From positions 1 to 42,782 of the forward strand of contig PMLV01000157.1 in NCBI GenBank assembly GCA_003160635.1: a DNA stretch of 42,782 bases, in the 5' to 3' direction. The notes under the pieces are model-generated. The model worked only from the letters and a program-made list of their open reading frames with translations, was not told the DNA's origin and made no database searches. Position numbers and translations under genes: made by a program. Source of the DNA: Acidimicrobiaceae bacterium. Its GTDB lineage: Bacteria > Actinomycetota > Acidimicrobiia > Acidimicrobiales > RAAP-2. This document shows positions 32,665 to 41,340 of this stretch, piece by piece; positions within the stretch are counted from its first letter, which is position 1; each line of letters opens with the position of its first letter.

Positions 32665-33894
32665 GTGAGACGAGTGCGCGTAACGGCGTACACCTACCCA
32701 TGGGACGTGGCGCGAATCGGAGTCGACCGCGTGTTGGAGGATCTGGCCGGTCATGGCATCGACGCCATCGACTTGGCGGCCTCGTACCACCCGATCGATA
32801 CGCTCTCGCCGCGCGGCGACTCGGTCCGGACATTCACAAGTCCCCGAGGTGCCGTTCACTTTCCGGCCCGAATCGATCGCTACCATCGCATCCGCCCCTC
32901 GGTGTCATCCCGGGAGATCAGCGCCGCATGGCCTGCGATCGTCGAGCGGGCGCCATCGTTTGGCCTCGCGGTGAACGCCTGGGTAGTCGTCCTGTATCAA
33001 CCCTGGATCGTGGACGCGTACCCCGATTGCACGCGGGTCCTCCCGGGAGGTGACCCCGTTGGATCGGGAGTGTGTGCCTCGAACGACGACGTGCGTGAGT
33101 ACGTCGCCACTCTGTGCGAGGACCTCGTCGATCAGTTCGGGGTGGACCTGATCCGTCTCGAGGGCGTCGCTCCGGGAGGGTACGACTACGGGTGGCTGCG
33201 GCCGCGGGTGTTGGTCGATGTGCCCCCCCTCGCTCAAGATCTGCTCGCCTTATGTTTCTGCCAGAGTTGCGTGACGAAGGCGGCGTCGTCGGGCCTCGAC
33301 GTTGAGCGACTGCGTCGCATTGTTACGAAGAGCATTATCGGGGAGATCAATCCCGGCGAATCTGGCGAGGTTGACGAAGCTACGCTTGGCGACGGGGAGA
33401 TCTCGGCTGATCCCGAGTTACACGAGTTCGTCGTCCAGCACGAACGAGCCTCTATCGACCTCATAGGGGCAGTGCGGTCGCGTGTCGGCGGATCGATCGT
33501 GTCGCGACTCTCCACGACCACGTGGACGACGTACTCCTCACTTCTGGGCGCCGACGCGAATTCACTGTTCGGTGAACTTGCTGACGTGATCGATCAGTTG
33601 TTGGTGGGGCAGCGAGATGCGGCACGCCTTGAGAATTTAGTAGAGGTCGAACACCCCCGCGCCGGTGCCATCGGGCGCACGACGCTCGTAACTCCTATGC
33701 GCAATAGTGTGCCGGGCGGAATGGCTCCGCTGCTCGGAGTGCCCGACGAAGGGGGGCTCGGGGGACGAGTCAGGGCCTACCTAGAATTGGTGGCCCCACT
33801 TGGCCTAGAGGAGGTGTGCCTCTACAACTATGGACTTTTGCGGGACCGGGATATCCGAGACATCATCGGTGCGGTCACTGCAGTGTGGGGCTAG
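32665..33894 (+). CDS. Unrecognised 409-residue protein, possible TIM-barrel with CFCxxC motif
   Basis: I do not recognise a named family with confidence. The frame has strong coding composition and begins RVRVTAYTYPWDVARIGVDR. Segments such as HGIDAIDLAASYHP, FGVDLIRLEGVAPGGYDYG and LVAPLGLEEVCLYNYGLLRD at the end suggest repeating strand-helix units, as in TIM barrels of the glycoside-hydrolase type. A CFCQSC segment near 194-199 resembles a motif I have seen in uncharacterised glycosyl-hydrolase-like proteins and may bind metal. Acidic residues in RLEGVAPG and ELHEFVVQHERASID could be catalytic. GTG 32665 or the in-frame GTG 32674 is possible. It follows the FMN enzyme by 155 bases and precedes an acyl-CoA ligase by 73. 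Sugar removal from a glycoside would fit but is speculation. Confidence 0.75.
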   Translation: MRRVRVTAYTYPWDVARIGVDRVLEDLAGHGIDAIDLAASYHPIDTLSPRGDSVRTFTSPRGAVHFPARIDRYHRIRPSVSSREISAAWPAIVERAPSFGLAVNAWVVVLYQPWIVDAYPDCTRVLPGGDPVGSGVCASNDDVREYVATLCEDLVDQFGVDLIRLEGVAPGGYDYGWLRPRVLVDVPPLAQDLLALCFCQSCVTKAASSGLDVERLRRIVTKSIIGEINPGESGEVDEATLGDGEISADPELHEFVVQHERASIDLIGAVRSRVGGSIVSRLSTTTWTTYSSLLGADANSLFGELADVIDQLLVGQRDAARLENLVEVEHPRAGAIGRTTLVTPMRNSVPGGMAPLLGVPDEGGLGGRVRAYLELVAPLGLEEVCLYNYGLLRDRDIRDIIGAVTAVWG

Positions 33895-33967
33895 CCGTGA
33901 AGTGTAACCGTCAAACTGAGGACGATAATTCCCTCCGTATCTGTCGACTTGAGGATAATCAGTTGAA

Positions 33968-35479
33968 GTGGATCTCCTCGTGAAACATGCCACGACGGTC
34001 TTCGATTGCGCGCGCGAGAGGTCCGAAGAACCTGCACTCATCGACCCGTCCGGCGTGCTGTCTTGGGCGCAGGTTGCCGAACGAGTGGCGCGAATGGCGA
34101 ATGCGCTACGCGCGTTTAGGTTCCCAGAAGGATCTCGGCTGGCCGTGTTGGGCGCCAATTGTGCTGACACCATTCTCGCCTACGCCGCCGCGGCCTGGGC
34201 AGGAGTCGGGTGCATTCTGATTAACTACCACCTCACGGCCTCCGAGGTGGAGTACCTCTTGCGGGATGGCAACGCCCGGGCGATCTGGGCGTCTCCCAGC
34301 CTCACGGGAACGGCAGCGGCTGCATGTGCCCAGGTTGATGTCAGCGTGCTCGACGAGGTCGCCGACCCCTACTGGGGGGTTTTGCTCCGCCAGAGCGATT
34401 GCTCGCCGCCTGTGACAGAGCATCCTGCGGATCTCGACCTGATCTACACCTCCGGCACGACGGGATGGCCAAAAGGGGTCCAGGTGCCGACTCGGATGAC
34501 TCCGACCGTTGCAGGGCGATTAGATCTCTACGAACGACATCACTGCGTGGGCCTGGGCCCTCATCTCGTCGTTAGTCCTCTCTACCACTCGGGACCACAT
34601 GCCGCAGTCGGACTCTTGCTCATGGGTCATAAGGTGGTCGTTATCGACCGATTTGATGCCGAGCAGACTCTCGAGGCGATCGAGGAACACCGCATTGGAA
34701 CGACGGTCATGGTGCCTACGCATTTCGTCCGCTTGCTTTCACTTCCCAAGGAGCGGAGAGAAGCAGCGGATGTGTCGTCGATCAAGATGATCGCTCATAC
34801 CGGCAGTTTGTGTCCGATACCGCTCAAACGCGCGGTGATCGAATGGTTTGGGCCGGTACTTCGGGAGGCATATGGGGGGACCGAGAGCGGTGTAATCAGC
34901 GCCATCACATCGGAGGAGTGGTTGACGCATCCCGGGTCTGTCGGCCAAGCGAACCCTCCTTTTCATCCGCTCGTGCTGGATGAGGCTGGTGCAGAGTGTC
35001 CCCCGGGGGCCGATGGTGTCCTGCATTTCGTCGACGACTCAGGAGAAGGAATCCGCTACTACAACGACCCTGAGAAGACGGCCGCGGCACATGTGGTTCC
35101 TGGCACGTTCACTCTCGGCGACATCGGCCATGTCGACGAAGACGGCTATCTCTACATCACGGGGCGCGTCACCGACATGGTGATCTCGGGCGGCGTCAAC
35201 ATCTATCCGGCCGAGTGCGAGCGCATCCTGGCCGACCATCCCTCTGTACGCGACGTCGCGTTGTTCGGGATCCCAGACGATGAAATGGGCGAATGTCTGG
35301 TCGGCCTGATTTCGGTGAAGGAGGAGTCGATCACGGTGGAGCAACTCCTCGACTTCTGTCGGAGTCGAATTGCCAGATACAAGGTGCCGAAGCAGTTACG
35401 CGTCGTGGATGATATTCCACGTTCCCCGATGGGCAAGGTGGACAAACGAGCGCTGCGCTATGCGTTCCTGGACGAGTAG
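33968..35479 (+). CDS. Acyl-CoA synthetase / AMP-dependent ligase
   Basis: A 503-residue ANL-superfamily enzyme that would adenylate a carboxylic acid and load it onto CoA. The phosphate loop is TSGTTGWPKG at 161-170, the A5-type motif is YGGTES near 300, and A7-A8 read LGDIGHVDEDGYLYITGRV followed by ISGGVNIYPAECE. The A10 lysine is K490 in PRSPMGKVDK. Length and the short N-terminal domain match bacterial medium/long-chain or steroid/aromatic acid ligases. GTG 33968 is the first start that gives the family N-terminus; GAGGA lies 12 or so bases upstream. Its TAG is 10 bases from the stop of the amidohydrolase on the other strand. It likely supplies the substrate for the three acyl-CoA dehydrogenases downstream. 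Confidence 0.93.
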   Translation: MDLLVKHATTVFDCARERSEEPALIDPSGVLSWAQVAERVARMANALRAFRFPEGSRLAVLGANCADTILAYAAAAWAGVGCILINYHLTASEVEYLLRDGNARAIWASPSLTGTAAAACAQVDVSVLDEVADPYWGVLLRQSDCSPPVTEHPADLDLIYTSGTTGWPKGVQVPTRMTPTVAGRLDLYERHHCVGLGPHLVVSPLYHSGPHAAVGLLLMGHKVVVIDRFDAEQTLEAIEEHRIGTTVMVPTHFVRLLSLPKERREAADVSSIKMIAHTGSLCPIPLKRAVIEWFGPVLREAYGGTESGVISAITSEEWLTHPGSVGQANPPFHPLVLDEAGAECPPGADGVLHFVDDSGEGIRYYNDPEKTAAAHVVPGTFTLGDIGHVDEDGYLYITGRVTDMVISGGVNIYPAECERILADHPSVRDVALFGIPDDEMGECLVGLISVKEESITVEQLLDFCRSRIARYKVPKQLRVVDDIPRSPMGKVDKRALRYAFLDE

Positions 35480-35489
35480 CGCAGCGGGA

Positions 35490-37178
35490 CTACCGAGCCC
35501 GCAGTAGTCGGCCCGGGCGGGCCTCCGTCGGTTCGCCATTCTCTGTGAGGACCTTCCCGTTGACGATAGTGGCACGATATCCGTCGGCTCGCTGGTCGAT
35601 CCGCACCGCCCCGCCGGGAAGGTCCTCCACGACGGTGGGCATCCGAGGGGCGACCGTCGTGGGATCGAAGATCGTGATGTCGGCGGCATACCCCTGCATC
35701 AGGCGTCCTCTGTCCGCGAGCCGCCAGATATCAGCCGGGCGCGATGTGATCATCTGTACGGCTTGCTCCAACGTGAACAACTGGCGCTCGCGTACCCAAT
35801 AAGCCAGAAGGTAGCTGTAGATCGACGAGTCGAAGATCTGACTGACGTGGGCGCCGGAATCAGAGAAGCACATCGCCGTTCGCGGATGGCGCAAAAGGGG
35901 GACGAGGTCGTCGTCATCCTGGGACATCAGCATCTGAACGAAGAAGACGTCGAAGTCGTGCTCCAAGGCGATGTCGATCATCGCCTCCACCGGGTCGACA
36001 CCACGCCGCTGGGCCTCCTCCGCGACGGTGGGATTACGGAGGTACGGCGTTAGCAGTACGGCCATTGTTTCGAAGTTCGGCCGCGATGCCTCGGGTCCCG
36101 CCGTCGCGCCATAGGTGCCGTGGTGGGCAGCATGTACGAGCCTGCGTCGGATTTCGGGATCGCGAAGGAGCTCCCGCTGTTTCGACAGGGGATGCCGTCG
36201 GATCTCCTGCCACTCAGGGAGGCTGTCGAATCCAAGGCGAGTTCGGAAAGAATGGGCAGAGCACACGCCACGACAATGAGTCATTGCGTACATCTCGCCA
36301 CCCCGAGCGGCGGTCTCGTCAAGCAGCTGGATCGAAGGTTGAGGGAGATTGGGCATTGCGAACATGCCAAAGGTGATGGCCGCACCACTGGAGATTGCCA
36401 GCTGGCTCAGCCGTCTTTCAAAGTTCTGCTGTGCTTGTGGATCGAAAAGGCGCTCGGGGGCGAGCTGGAACACGCCCGTGCTCTCTGCGCCCATGATCTC
36501 GACCAGTGTCACCACTTCTTCCCACGCGGCCTGCCGTGAGGCGACTGGTCGATCGTCGGAGGTCATGTGCGCCAGCGACCTTGAGGTCGTGAAGCCTGCA
36601 GCGCCCGCTTTCAGGGCGGCCCGCAACTCCGTAGCCATAACGGCTATGTCGTCCGCACTGGCCTCTTCCTCGAACGCCCGCTCTCCCATGGCCCACGTAC
36701 GAAGTGCGGAGTGCCCAATCGATGCAGCGTAATTCAGCCCCTTCGGCAGGGCGTCGATGGCGTCGAGGTATTCGGAAAATGTTGACCAGTTCCATTCGAT
36801 GCCTTCAGCCATGGCTTCGGGGGCGATATCTTCGGCTCGCTCGAGGTTGCGTACCACGAGTGCCCGTGCATCGGGACGAGCCGGTGCCAGCGTGAACCCG
36901 CAGTTACCCATGACCACGCTTGTCACCCCGTGCCAACACGTTGACATGCCCAGGTCATCCCAGAAGACCTGGGCGTCCATGTGCGTGTGCGCATCAACGA
37001 AGCCCGGTGCGACGACAAGGCCTTCTACGTCCATCTCCTGCCGGCCGCGCCCCTTCACTTCGCCGACAGTTGCAATTCGATCACCAACGACTCCGACATC
37101 ACCGCGGACTCCGGGCCGACCGGTGCCGTCGATGACCATCCCGCCACGCACCACGAGGTCGAATTCCGCTGCGGTCAC
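35490..37178 (-). CDS. N-acyl-D-amino-acid deacylase-type amidohydrolase
   Basis: A 562-residue member of the D-aminoacylase group (COG3653-like). FDLVVRGGMVIDGTG begins the small beta-domain, then VDAHTHMDAQVFWDD gives the metal-binding H64-x-H66. NCGFTLAPARPDARALVVRN follows, and CFSDSGAHVSQIFDSSIY carries the conserved aspartate. The C-terminus returns to the beta-domain with GYAADITIFDPTTVAPRMPT. The start is GTG 37176-37178 behind GATGAGGGG. A dead copy of its N-terminal third lies at 17485-17877. Annotated relatives are called N-acyl-D-amino-acid deacylases although few are tested; with this setting, hydrolysis of another amide or cyclic C-N/C-O bond is equally possible. It stands tail-to-tail with the acyl-CoA ligase and head-to-head with the acyl-CoA dehydrogenase. 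Confidence 0.9.
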   Translation of the reverse strand: MTAAEFDLVVRGGMVIDGTGRPGVRGDVGVVGDRIATVGEVKGRGRQEMDVEGLVVAPGFVDAHTHMDAQVFWDDLGMSTCWHGVTSVVMGNCGFTLAPARPDARALVVRNLERAEDIAPEAMAEGIEWNWSTFSEYLDAIDALPKGLNYAASIGHSALRTWAMGERAFEEEASADDIAVMATELRAALKAGAAGFTTSRSLAHMTSDDRPVASRQAAWEEVVTLVEIMGAESTGVFQLAPERLFDPQAQQNFERRLSQLAISSGAAITFGMFAMPNLPQPSIQLLDETAARGGEMYAMTHCRGVCSAHSFRTRLGFDSLPEWQEIRRHPLSKQRELLRDPEIRRRLVHAAHHGTYGATAGPEASRPNFETMAVLLTPYLRNPTVAEEAQRRGVDPVEAMIDIALEHDFDVFFVQMLMSQDDDDLVPLLRHPRTAMCFSDSGAHVSQIFDSSIYSYLLAYWVRERQLFTLEQAVQMITSRPADIWRLADRGRLMQGYAADITIFDPTTVAPRMPTVVEDLPGGAVRIDQRADGYRATIVNGKVLTENGEPTEARPGRLLRAR

Positions 37179-37298
37179 CCCCTCATCCTATCCGCGATCC
37201 TGGTGGTGCCCGGGTGTTCGTTACGGACCAGCTGCCGCATCGCGTCGATGGCAGTCAGAGTTGGCGTGGCGGACCGAAAGCGGCGCAAGAAGTGCAGC

Positions 37299-37304
37299 TA
37301 CAGT
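37299..37304 (+). promoter_or_regulatory. Candidate -10 box for a leaderless acyl-CoA dehydrogenase mRNA
   Basis: TACAGT (37299-37304) fits TAnnnT and ends eight bases before the ATG at 37313, which lacks a ribosome binding site. A transcript starting at the ATG is plausible. Divergent from the amidohydrolase gene, so the 134-base spacer probably serves both. Confidence 0.35.
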
Positions 37305-37312
37305 TGTCAATT

Positions 37313-38479
37313 ATGGCAACGGCACAGACGGCCGACGCCGCGGCCGTGCCGTGGCGGCAGGAGCTCCGAGAGTGGCTCGAAGCGCATGCGCCGCGCGATC
37401 TCCGCGGCCCCGACGAGCTCGGTACGTCGGAACCCCACCGTGCCTGGGAGCGGACGCTGTACGAGGCTGGTTACGCGGCGATCCATTGGCCGCAGGAGTT
37501 TGGCGGCTGGGGTGCCGATGCACTGGCGCGAATGATATTCCAGGAGGAATACGAGCGGGCTGGCGCTCCGGATCGGATCAATATTCAGGCGCTCATGTTG
37601 GCCGGTCCCGTGTTGATGCAATTCGGGACCCAAGAACAACGGGATCGATGGCTGATGCCGATGCTGCGTTGCGAGGAAGTGTGGTGTCAGGGGTTCAGTG
37701 AACCGGGTGCAGGTAGCGACCTCGGCGCGCTCCGGACCCATGGGCGTGTCGATGGTGAAGAGCTGGTGATCAATGGGCAGAAGATCTGGACGTCGTACGC
37801 CTCCTACTCCGACTGGATCTTCCTTCTCGTTCGCACAGACCCTCAGGCAGCAAAGCATGCGGGCATCACTTGGGTGATGGTCGACATGGCGACGGCTGGG
37901 CTCGAGGTCAGGCCGTTGCGACAAATGAATGGCAGCTCCGATTTCGCCGAGGTCTTTTTTACCGATGTCCGTGTTCCCTTATGGAATGTGGTCGGGGGAC
38001 TTGGGGACGGCTGGCGGATTGCCATGGCCGCTCTAAACCTCGAGCGTGGGCCCGGTCGGAGAAGCTACGTCAGGTACCTCCGAAATCTGAATACGCTCAA
38101 GTCGTTCGTCGACTCCAGCGGTATGACCCGCGACCCATCGGTCCAAGAAGACGTCGGGGACTTGTTCGCATCCGTGATGGCGTACCGGCACTACATGAGC
38201 CGCGTGGTGGACGATCTCCGGAGCACCGGAGATAGCGATGTTGCTCGTATCAACAAGCTCTATTGGTCCGAATTGCAGGCCAAGCTCTTCGAGACCGGCA
38301 TGGGTGTGCTCGATGAGCGCGCCGGATTCCTCGATGACGGTGACTCAATTCCCGGAGCGGCAGCTTGGCGCAACGAGTACTGGTATTCGCGAGCTTCCCT
38401 GATCTTCGGCGGAACGAACCAGATCCAAAAGAACATCATCGCCGAACGACTCCTCGGTCTTCCTCGGGGAGGCTCGTGA
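37313..38479 (+). CDS. Acyl-CoA dehydrogenase, larger subunit of a probable pair
   Basis: A 388-residue flavoprotein that would introduce an alpha,beta double bond into an acyl-CoA. WPQEFGGWGADALARMIF, FSEPGAGSDLGALRT (the FAD/substrate loop), INGQKIWTSYASYSDW and FGGTNQIQKNIIAERLLGLP are diagnostic. The residue preceding GT in the last motif is G rather than the E of short/medium-chain enzymes, as in many actinobacterial FadE proteins. ATG 37313 gives the family N-terminus; a longer in-frame start is dismissed. Its TGA overlaps the ATG of the next dehydrogenase by one base. Such overlapping pairs of one longer and one shorter subunit resemble the alpha2-beta2 dehydrogenases of actinobacterial cholesterol side-chain degradation (established for FadE28-FadE29); the link here is inference. 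Confidence 0.92.
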   Translation: MATAQTADAAAVPWRQELREWLEAHAPRDLRGPDELGTSEPHRAWERTLYEAGYAAIHWPQEFGGWGADALARMIFQEEYERAGAPDRINIQALMLAGPVLMQFGTQEQRDRWLMPMLRCEEVWCQGFSEPGAGSDLGALRTHGRVDGEELVINGQKIWTSYASYSDWIFLLVRTDPQAAKHAGITWVMVDMATAGLEVRPLRQMNGSSDFAEVFFTDVRVPLWNVVGGLGDGWRIAMAALNLERGPGRRSYVRYLRNLNTLKSFVDSSGMTRDPSVQEDVGDLFASVMAYRHYMSRVVDDLRSTGDSDVARINKLYWSELQAKLFETGMGVLDERAGFLDDGDSIPGAAAWRNEYWYSRASLIFGGTNQIQKNIIAERLLGLPRGGS

Positions 38480-39507
38480 TGTTGGTCGGCTTCGAGGAAG
38501 AGGCCGTCCAATTCCGAGATCTCGTGCGAGACGTCCTTGCAAAGGAATGCTCGGTCGAGCGGTTACGTGCCGACCTGAAAGGCGCTCAGAGATCAAGGGA
38601 ACGATGGTCGAGGTTGGCCGAAGTCGGGCTCCTGGCGGCCACGATTCCCGAAGAGTTCGGCGGACTTGGTCTTGACGGTGGCATCATGGCGCCGATCGCC
38701 GAGGAGATTGGCTACGCCGCCCTCCCGGAGCCGGTCGTCGAGACGATATGCGTAGTAGTGCCGCTCGTTACGCAGTACGCGAGCGCAGCGGACAAGGAGA
38801 GATGGCTCCCCGCCATCGCAGCGGGCGAGGTTATCGCCACCGTCCAGCTTGAGGACATGCCAGCTGCCGTTTTCGGGGAGTTCGCAGACATTGCTCTCGT
38901 GGAGCACGGCGGCGTCTTGCATATTGCCGAATTGAAGGCAAACGACCGTGTGCCCGTACCCTCTGAAGACTTGGGGACGAGTCTGGCAGTACTCCGGTCG
39001 TTTGGCAGCCGGCTCAACGGAAGCACGGAGCCAGTTGCTGAAGCTAAGGCGCGAGGTGCAGCGTCTGCCGCAGCCGTGCTCAATGGTATCTCCCTGCGCC
39101 TCTTGGACTTCAGTGTCGAATACGCCTTGGGTCGGGAGCAGTTCGGCGTACCGATCGGGTCTTTTCAAGCCGTGAAACACATGCTGGCCGAGGTCTACGC
39201 TGCCATCGAAAGTGCACGGCCTTCAGCGTGGGCCGCTGCGAAAGCATTTGCGAGTGGTGATCAGGATGCAGCCCTGTCCGCACGTGTCGCCAAGCTCGCG
39301 GCGAACCGCGCTGGCGCGCTGGCTAGCCAATATGCACTTCAGGTGCATGGAGGGATCGGCTTCACCTGGGAGCACCACCTGCACATCTGGATGAAGCGCA
39401 GCAAGGCCTACGAGACACGTTGGGGCTCGACGCGGGATCTTCGGCGCTGGCTGGGTGCCGTGGCCATGGACAGCGATGATCTCGTGGAAACGTTCGGACC
39501 AACGTAG
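38479..39507 (+). CDS. Acyl-CoA dehydrogenase, shorter subunit of a probable pair
   Basis: A 342-residue acyl-CoA dehydrogenase-family protein, 40-50 residues shorter than its neighbour. VGLLAATIPEEFGGLGLDGG and IAEEIGYAALPEPVVE form the N-terminal helical domain. The middle beta-domain is shortened and lacks the usual SEPxAGSD loop, reading TVQLEDMPAAVFGEFADIAL instead. The C-terminal domain keeps LGREQFGVPIGSFQAVKHML and ALQVHGGIGFTWEHHLHIWM. Loss of the flavin-substrate loop with retention of the C-terminal motifs is what the partner subunit of heterotetrameric dehydrogenases looks like. Its ATG (38479) overlaps the previous TGA and has GGGGAGG six bases upstream. A 555-base space before the third dehydrogenase follows. 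Confidence 0.9.
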   Translation: MLVGFEEEAVQFRDLVRDVLAKECSVERLRADLKGAQRSRERWSRLAEVGLLAATIPEEFGGLGLDGGIMAPIAEEIGYAALPEPVVETICVVVPLVTQYASAADKERWLPAIAAGEVIATVQLEDMPAAVFGEFADIALVEHGGVLHIAELKANDRVPVPSEDLGTSLAVLRSFGSRLNGSTEPVAEAKARGAASAAAVLNGISLRLLDFSVEYALGREQFGVPIGSFQAVKHMLAEVYAAIESARPSAWAAAKAFASGDQDAALSARVAKLAANRAGALASQYALQVHGGIGFTWEHHLHIWMKRSKAYETRWGSTRDLRRWLGAVAMDSDDLVETFGPT

Positions 39508-40062
39508 CCGGCACGATGACTCGGCCTTGAGCGCATCTACCCTTATTGATAGCGACGACTGGGTTTTCGCTCAACGTCCCAGCTTCCATTGCCGCATGGG
39601 ATCGCGGATATCCTCGAAGCGATACACGTGGCCTGTAAGCACAGTGATCCGGGCCGCTTTTATTGAGGTAGATGAAGCGTTGAAGGACGGCTGCTAGCAA
39701 GTCGGCGGCCGAGGAGGACCCATTCGATGCAAAGCAACCCGTGAAGCACACCACCCTTTGCACCCGGGTGGCTCGCATGGCGTCAGGTAGCGTTCTCGTG
39801 CCGATCAGCTCCAGAGCTCTTTCAACGCCCGAATGAATACTCGTTCGAACCTTCTGGTCCACGGCTCCGGTGTGGACCAGCGCACGCTTGAATTCAGCGC
39901 TGGGGCAGGCCTCCATCAAGACCGATCGCTAGAATAGTTCCGCCGGACGTTGCCATTACCCTGCATATGCAAATGAGGATTGACACCCCAAAGATCGATG
40001 GATCCAGCGCTCGCCTAGGGACTTGCCGGGGACTCCAACTTGAGGAAAGGGATCGAGCTGAA
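39508..40062. other. Gene-poor region before the third acyl-CoA dehydrogenase
   Basis: No confident gene. A minus-strand open frame (about 39919 down into the dehydrogenase) has a segment resembling the GTR-x-LxDAMRAxxVxRVV pattern of NAD-dependent epimerase-like proteins, but the rest is unrecognisable; it may be a decayed fragment or chance. On the plus strand, TACCCT at 39957-39962 precedes ATGs at 39967 and 39973 that are in frame with the downstream gene and could give it a 30-residue extension. Confidence 0.35.
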
Positions 40063-41286
40063 GTGGCCAATGAGCAGGTTGACAGGGCCGGACTTGAGGA
40101 GTATCGATTGGCCGCCAGGGAGTGGCTAGCCAAGAACCTCACTCGTGTCGAACTAATGGGATCCGATGAGGATCCATCGCCGGAGCGAATCGCTGAAGCC
40201 GCACAGACGCAAGCCCGTTTGCACAAGGCCGGCTACGCCGGCTTCACATTCCCTGTGGAGTATGGCGGACAAGGACTGACGTTCGAGCATGAACGCGTCT
40301 TCATGGAAGAGGCCAAAGGCTATGACATTCCAATTCGGCTGTTTGGCGTATCGATCAACATCTCGGGAGCGACTCTGGTCTCGTGTGGCACAGATGAGCA
40401 GAAGCAGCGTCATATCCCGAGGATTCTCTCAGGGGAGGAGCGGTGGCTCCAGTTCCTCTCGGAGCCTAGCGGCGGTTCAGACTTGGCTGGTCTCCTCACC
40501 TCGGCGACCAAGGACGGCGACACCTTCATCCTCAATGGCCAGAAAACCTGGAGTACCGGAGCGCATGTGTCGGACTTTGCCCTCTGTCCGGTCAGAACGA
40601 GATGGGACGTTCCGAAGCACAAGGGAATCTCGGTCCTGATTGTAGATCTGAAGTCGCCGGGAATCGAGATCCGCCGAATCAAGCAGATGAACGGAGACGC
40701 TGAGTTCTGTGAGGAGTTTTTCTCAGACGTAATCGTGCCGGAATCAAATCTCGTGGGCGAGGAGAACGACGGTTGGCGGGTGACGAGGAGGCTCCTCGAG
40801 ATCGAGCATCTCTGGCCGGGCCGGGCCTGGGCCCGACGGTCAGACGCGACATTGGAGGTTGCCGATCTTGTGGGTCTGGCCAAAAGGAGAGACAGGGACG
40901 CCGACTCCGGTGTTCGCCGCGAGATCGTTCGCATCCACGTCGCTACTGAGGCCCAAAACCTGCTGTCATCGAGGCTGGCTCAGGGTATCGAGCGAGGACG
41001 GTTGGTTCCGGGCTACGGGAGCTTGGTGAAGATCGGCAACGATACCTTGGTGCAGCGCCGGGCCGAGTTGGCTCTGAACCTGGCAGGGGCAGGCGGAGTG
41101 ACGTGGACGTCAAATGACGGAACCGGACGGAGATTGGCTCATACCTTCCTCACCAGTCGGAGCCGCTCGATTGCGGGAGGCACGACTGAGATCCAGCGCA
41201 ACAATGTCAGCGATCGGGTTCTCGGTCTCCCTCGTGAGCCAGGTTTCGATTGGGGCACTCCGTTCGACGAAATTCCCCACAACTAG
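40063..41286 (+). CDS. Acyl-CoA dehydrogenase (FadE-like)
   Basis: A 407-residue acyl-CoA dehydrogenase from GTG 40063. AGYAGFTFPVEYGGQGLTFE, FLSEPSGGSDLAGLLT (flavin/substrate loop), LNGQKTWSTGAHVSDFALC and SIAGGTTEIQRNNVSDRVLG are diagnostic, and VPESNLVGEENDGWRV is the usual hinge. GTG 40063 is preferred because GAGGAAAGGG lies 11 bases upstream and the family starts about here. ATG 39967 or 39973 would add about 30 residues without similarity, yet a TACCCT box just upstream leaves a leaderless start possible. The length is normal for single-gene FadE proteins. It differs from the pair at 37313-39507 and probably handles another intermediate. An SDR follows after 54 bases. Confidence 0.9.
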   Translation: MANEQVDRAGLEEYRLAAREWLAKNLTRVELMGSDEDPSPERIAEAAQTQARLHKAGYAGFTFPVEYGGQGLTFEHERVFMEEAKGYDIPIRLFGVSINISGATLVSCGTDEQKQRHIPRILSGEERWLQFLSEPSGGSDLAGLLTSATKDGDTFILNGQKTWSTGAHVSDFALCPVRTRWDVPKHKGISVLIVDLKSPGIEIRRIKQMNGDAEFCEEFFSDVIVPESNLVGEENDGWRVTRRLLEIEHLWPGRAWARRSDATLEVADLVGLAKRRDRDADSGVRREIVRIHVATEAQNLLSSRLAQGIERGRLVPGYGSLVKIGNDTLVQRRAELALNLAGAGGVTWTSNDGTGRRLAHTFLTSRSRSIAGGTTEIQRNNVSDRVLGLPREPGFDWGTPFDEIPHN

Positions 41287-41340
41287 CGATGGTTATGCTC
41301 GCTTGCATTACGGGGGTCCGGGTGCCTAAAGGGGTTGGTG

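Noticed and set aside
36757..37701. Plus-strand open frame of about 314 codons opposite the D-aminoacylase-type gene
   Set aside because: Low-complexity Arg/Pro/Ser/Thr composition, opposite a protein with HTH and SDSGAH motifs, running out of frame into the acyl-CoA dehydrogenase.
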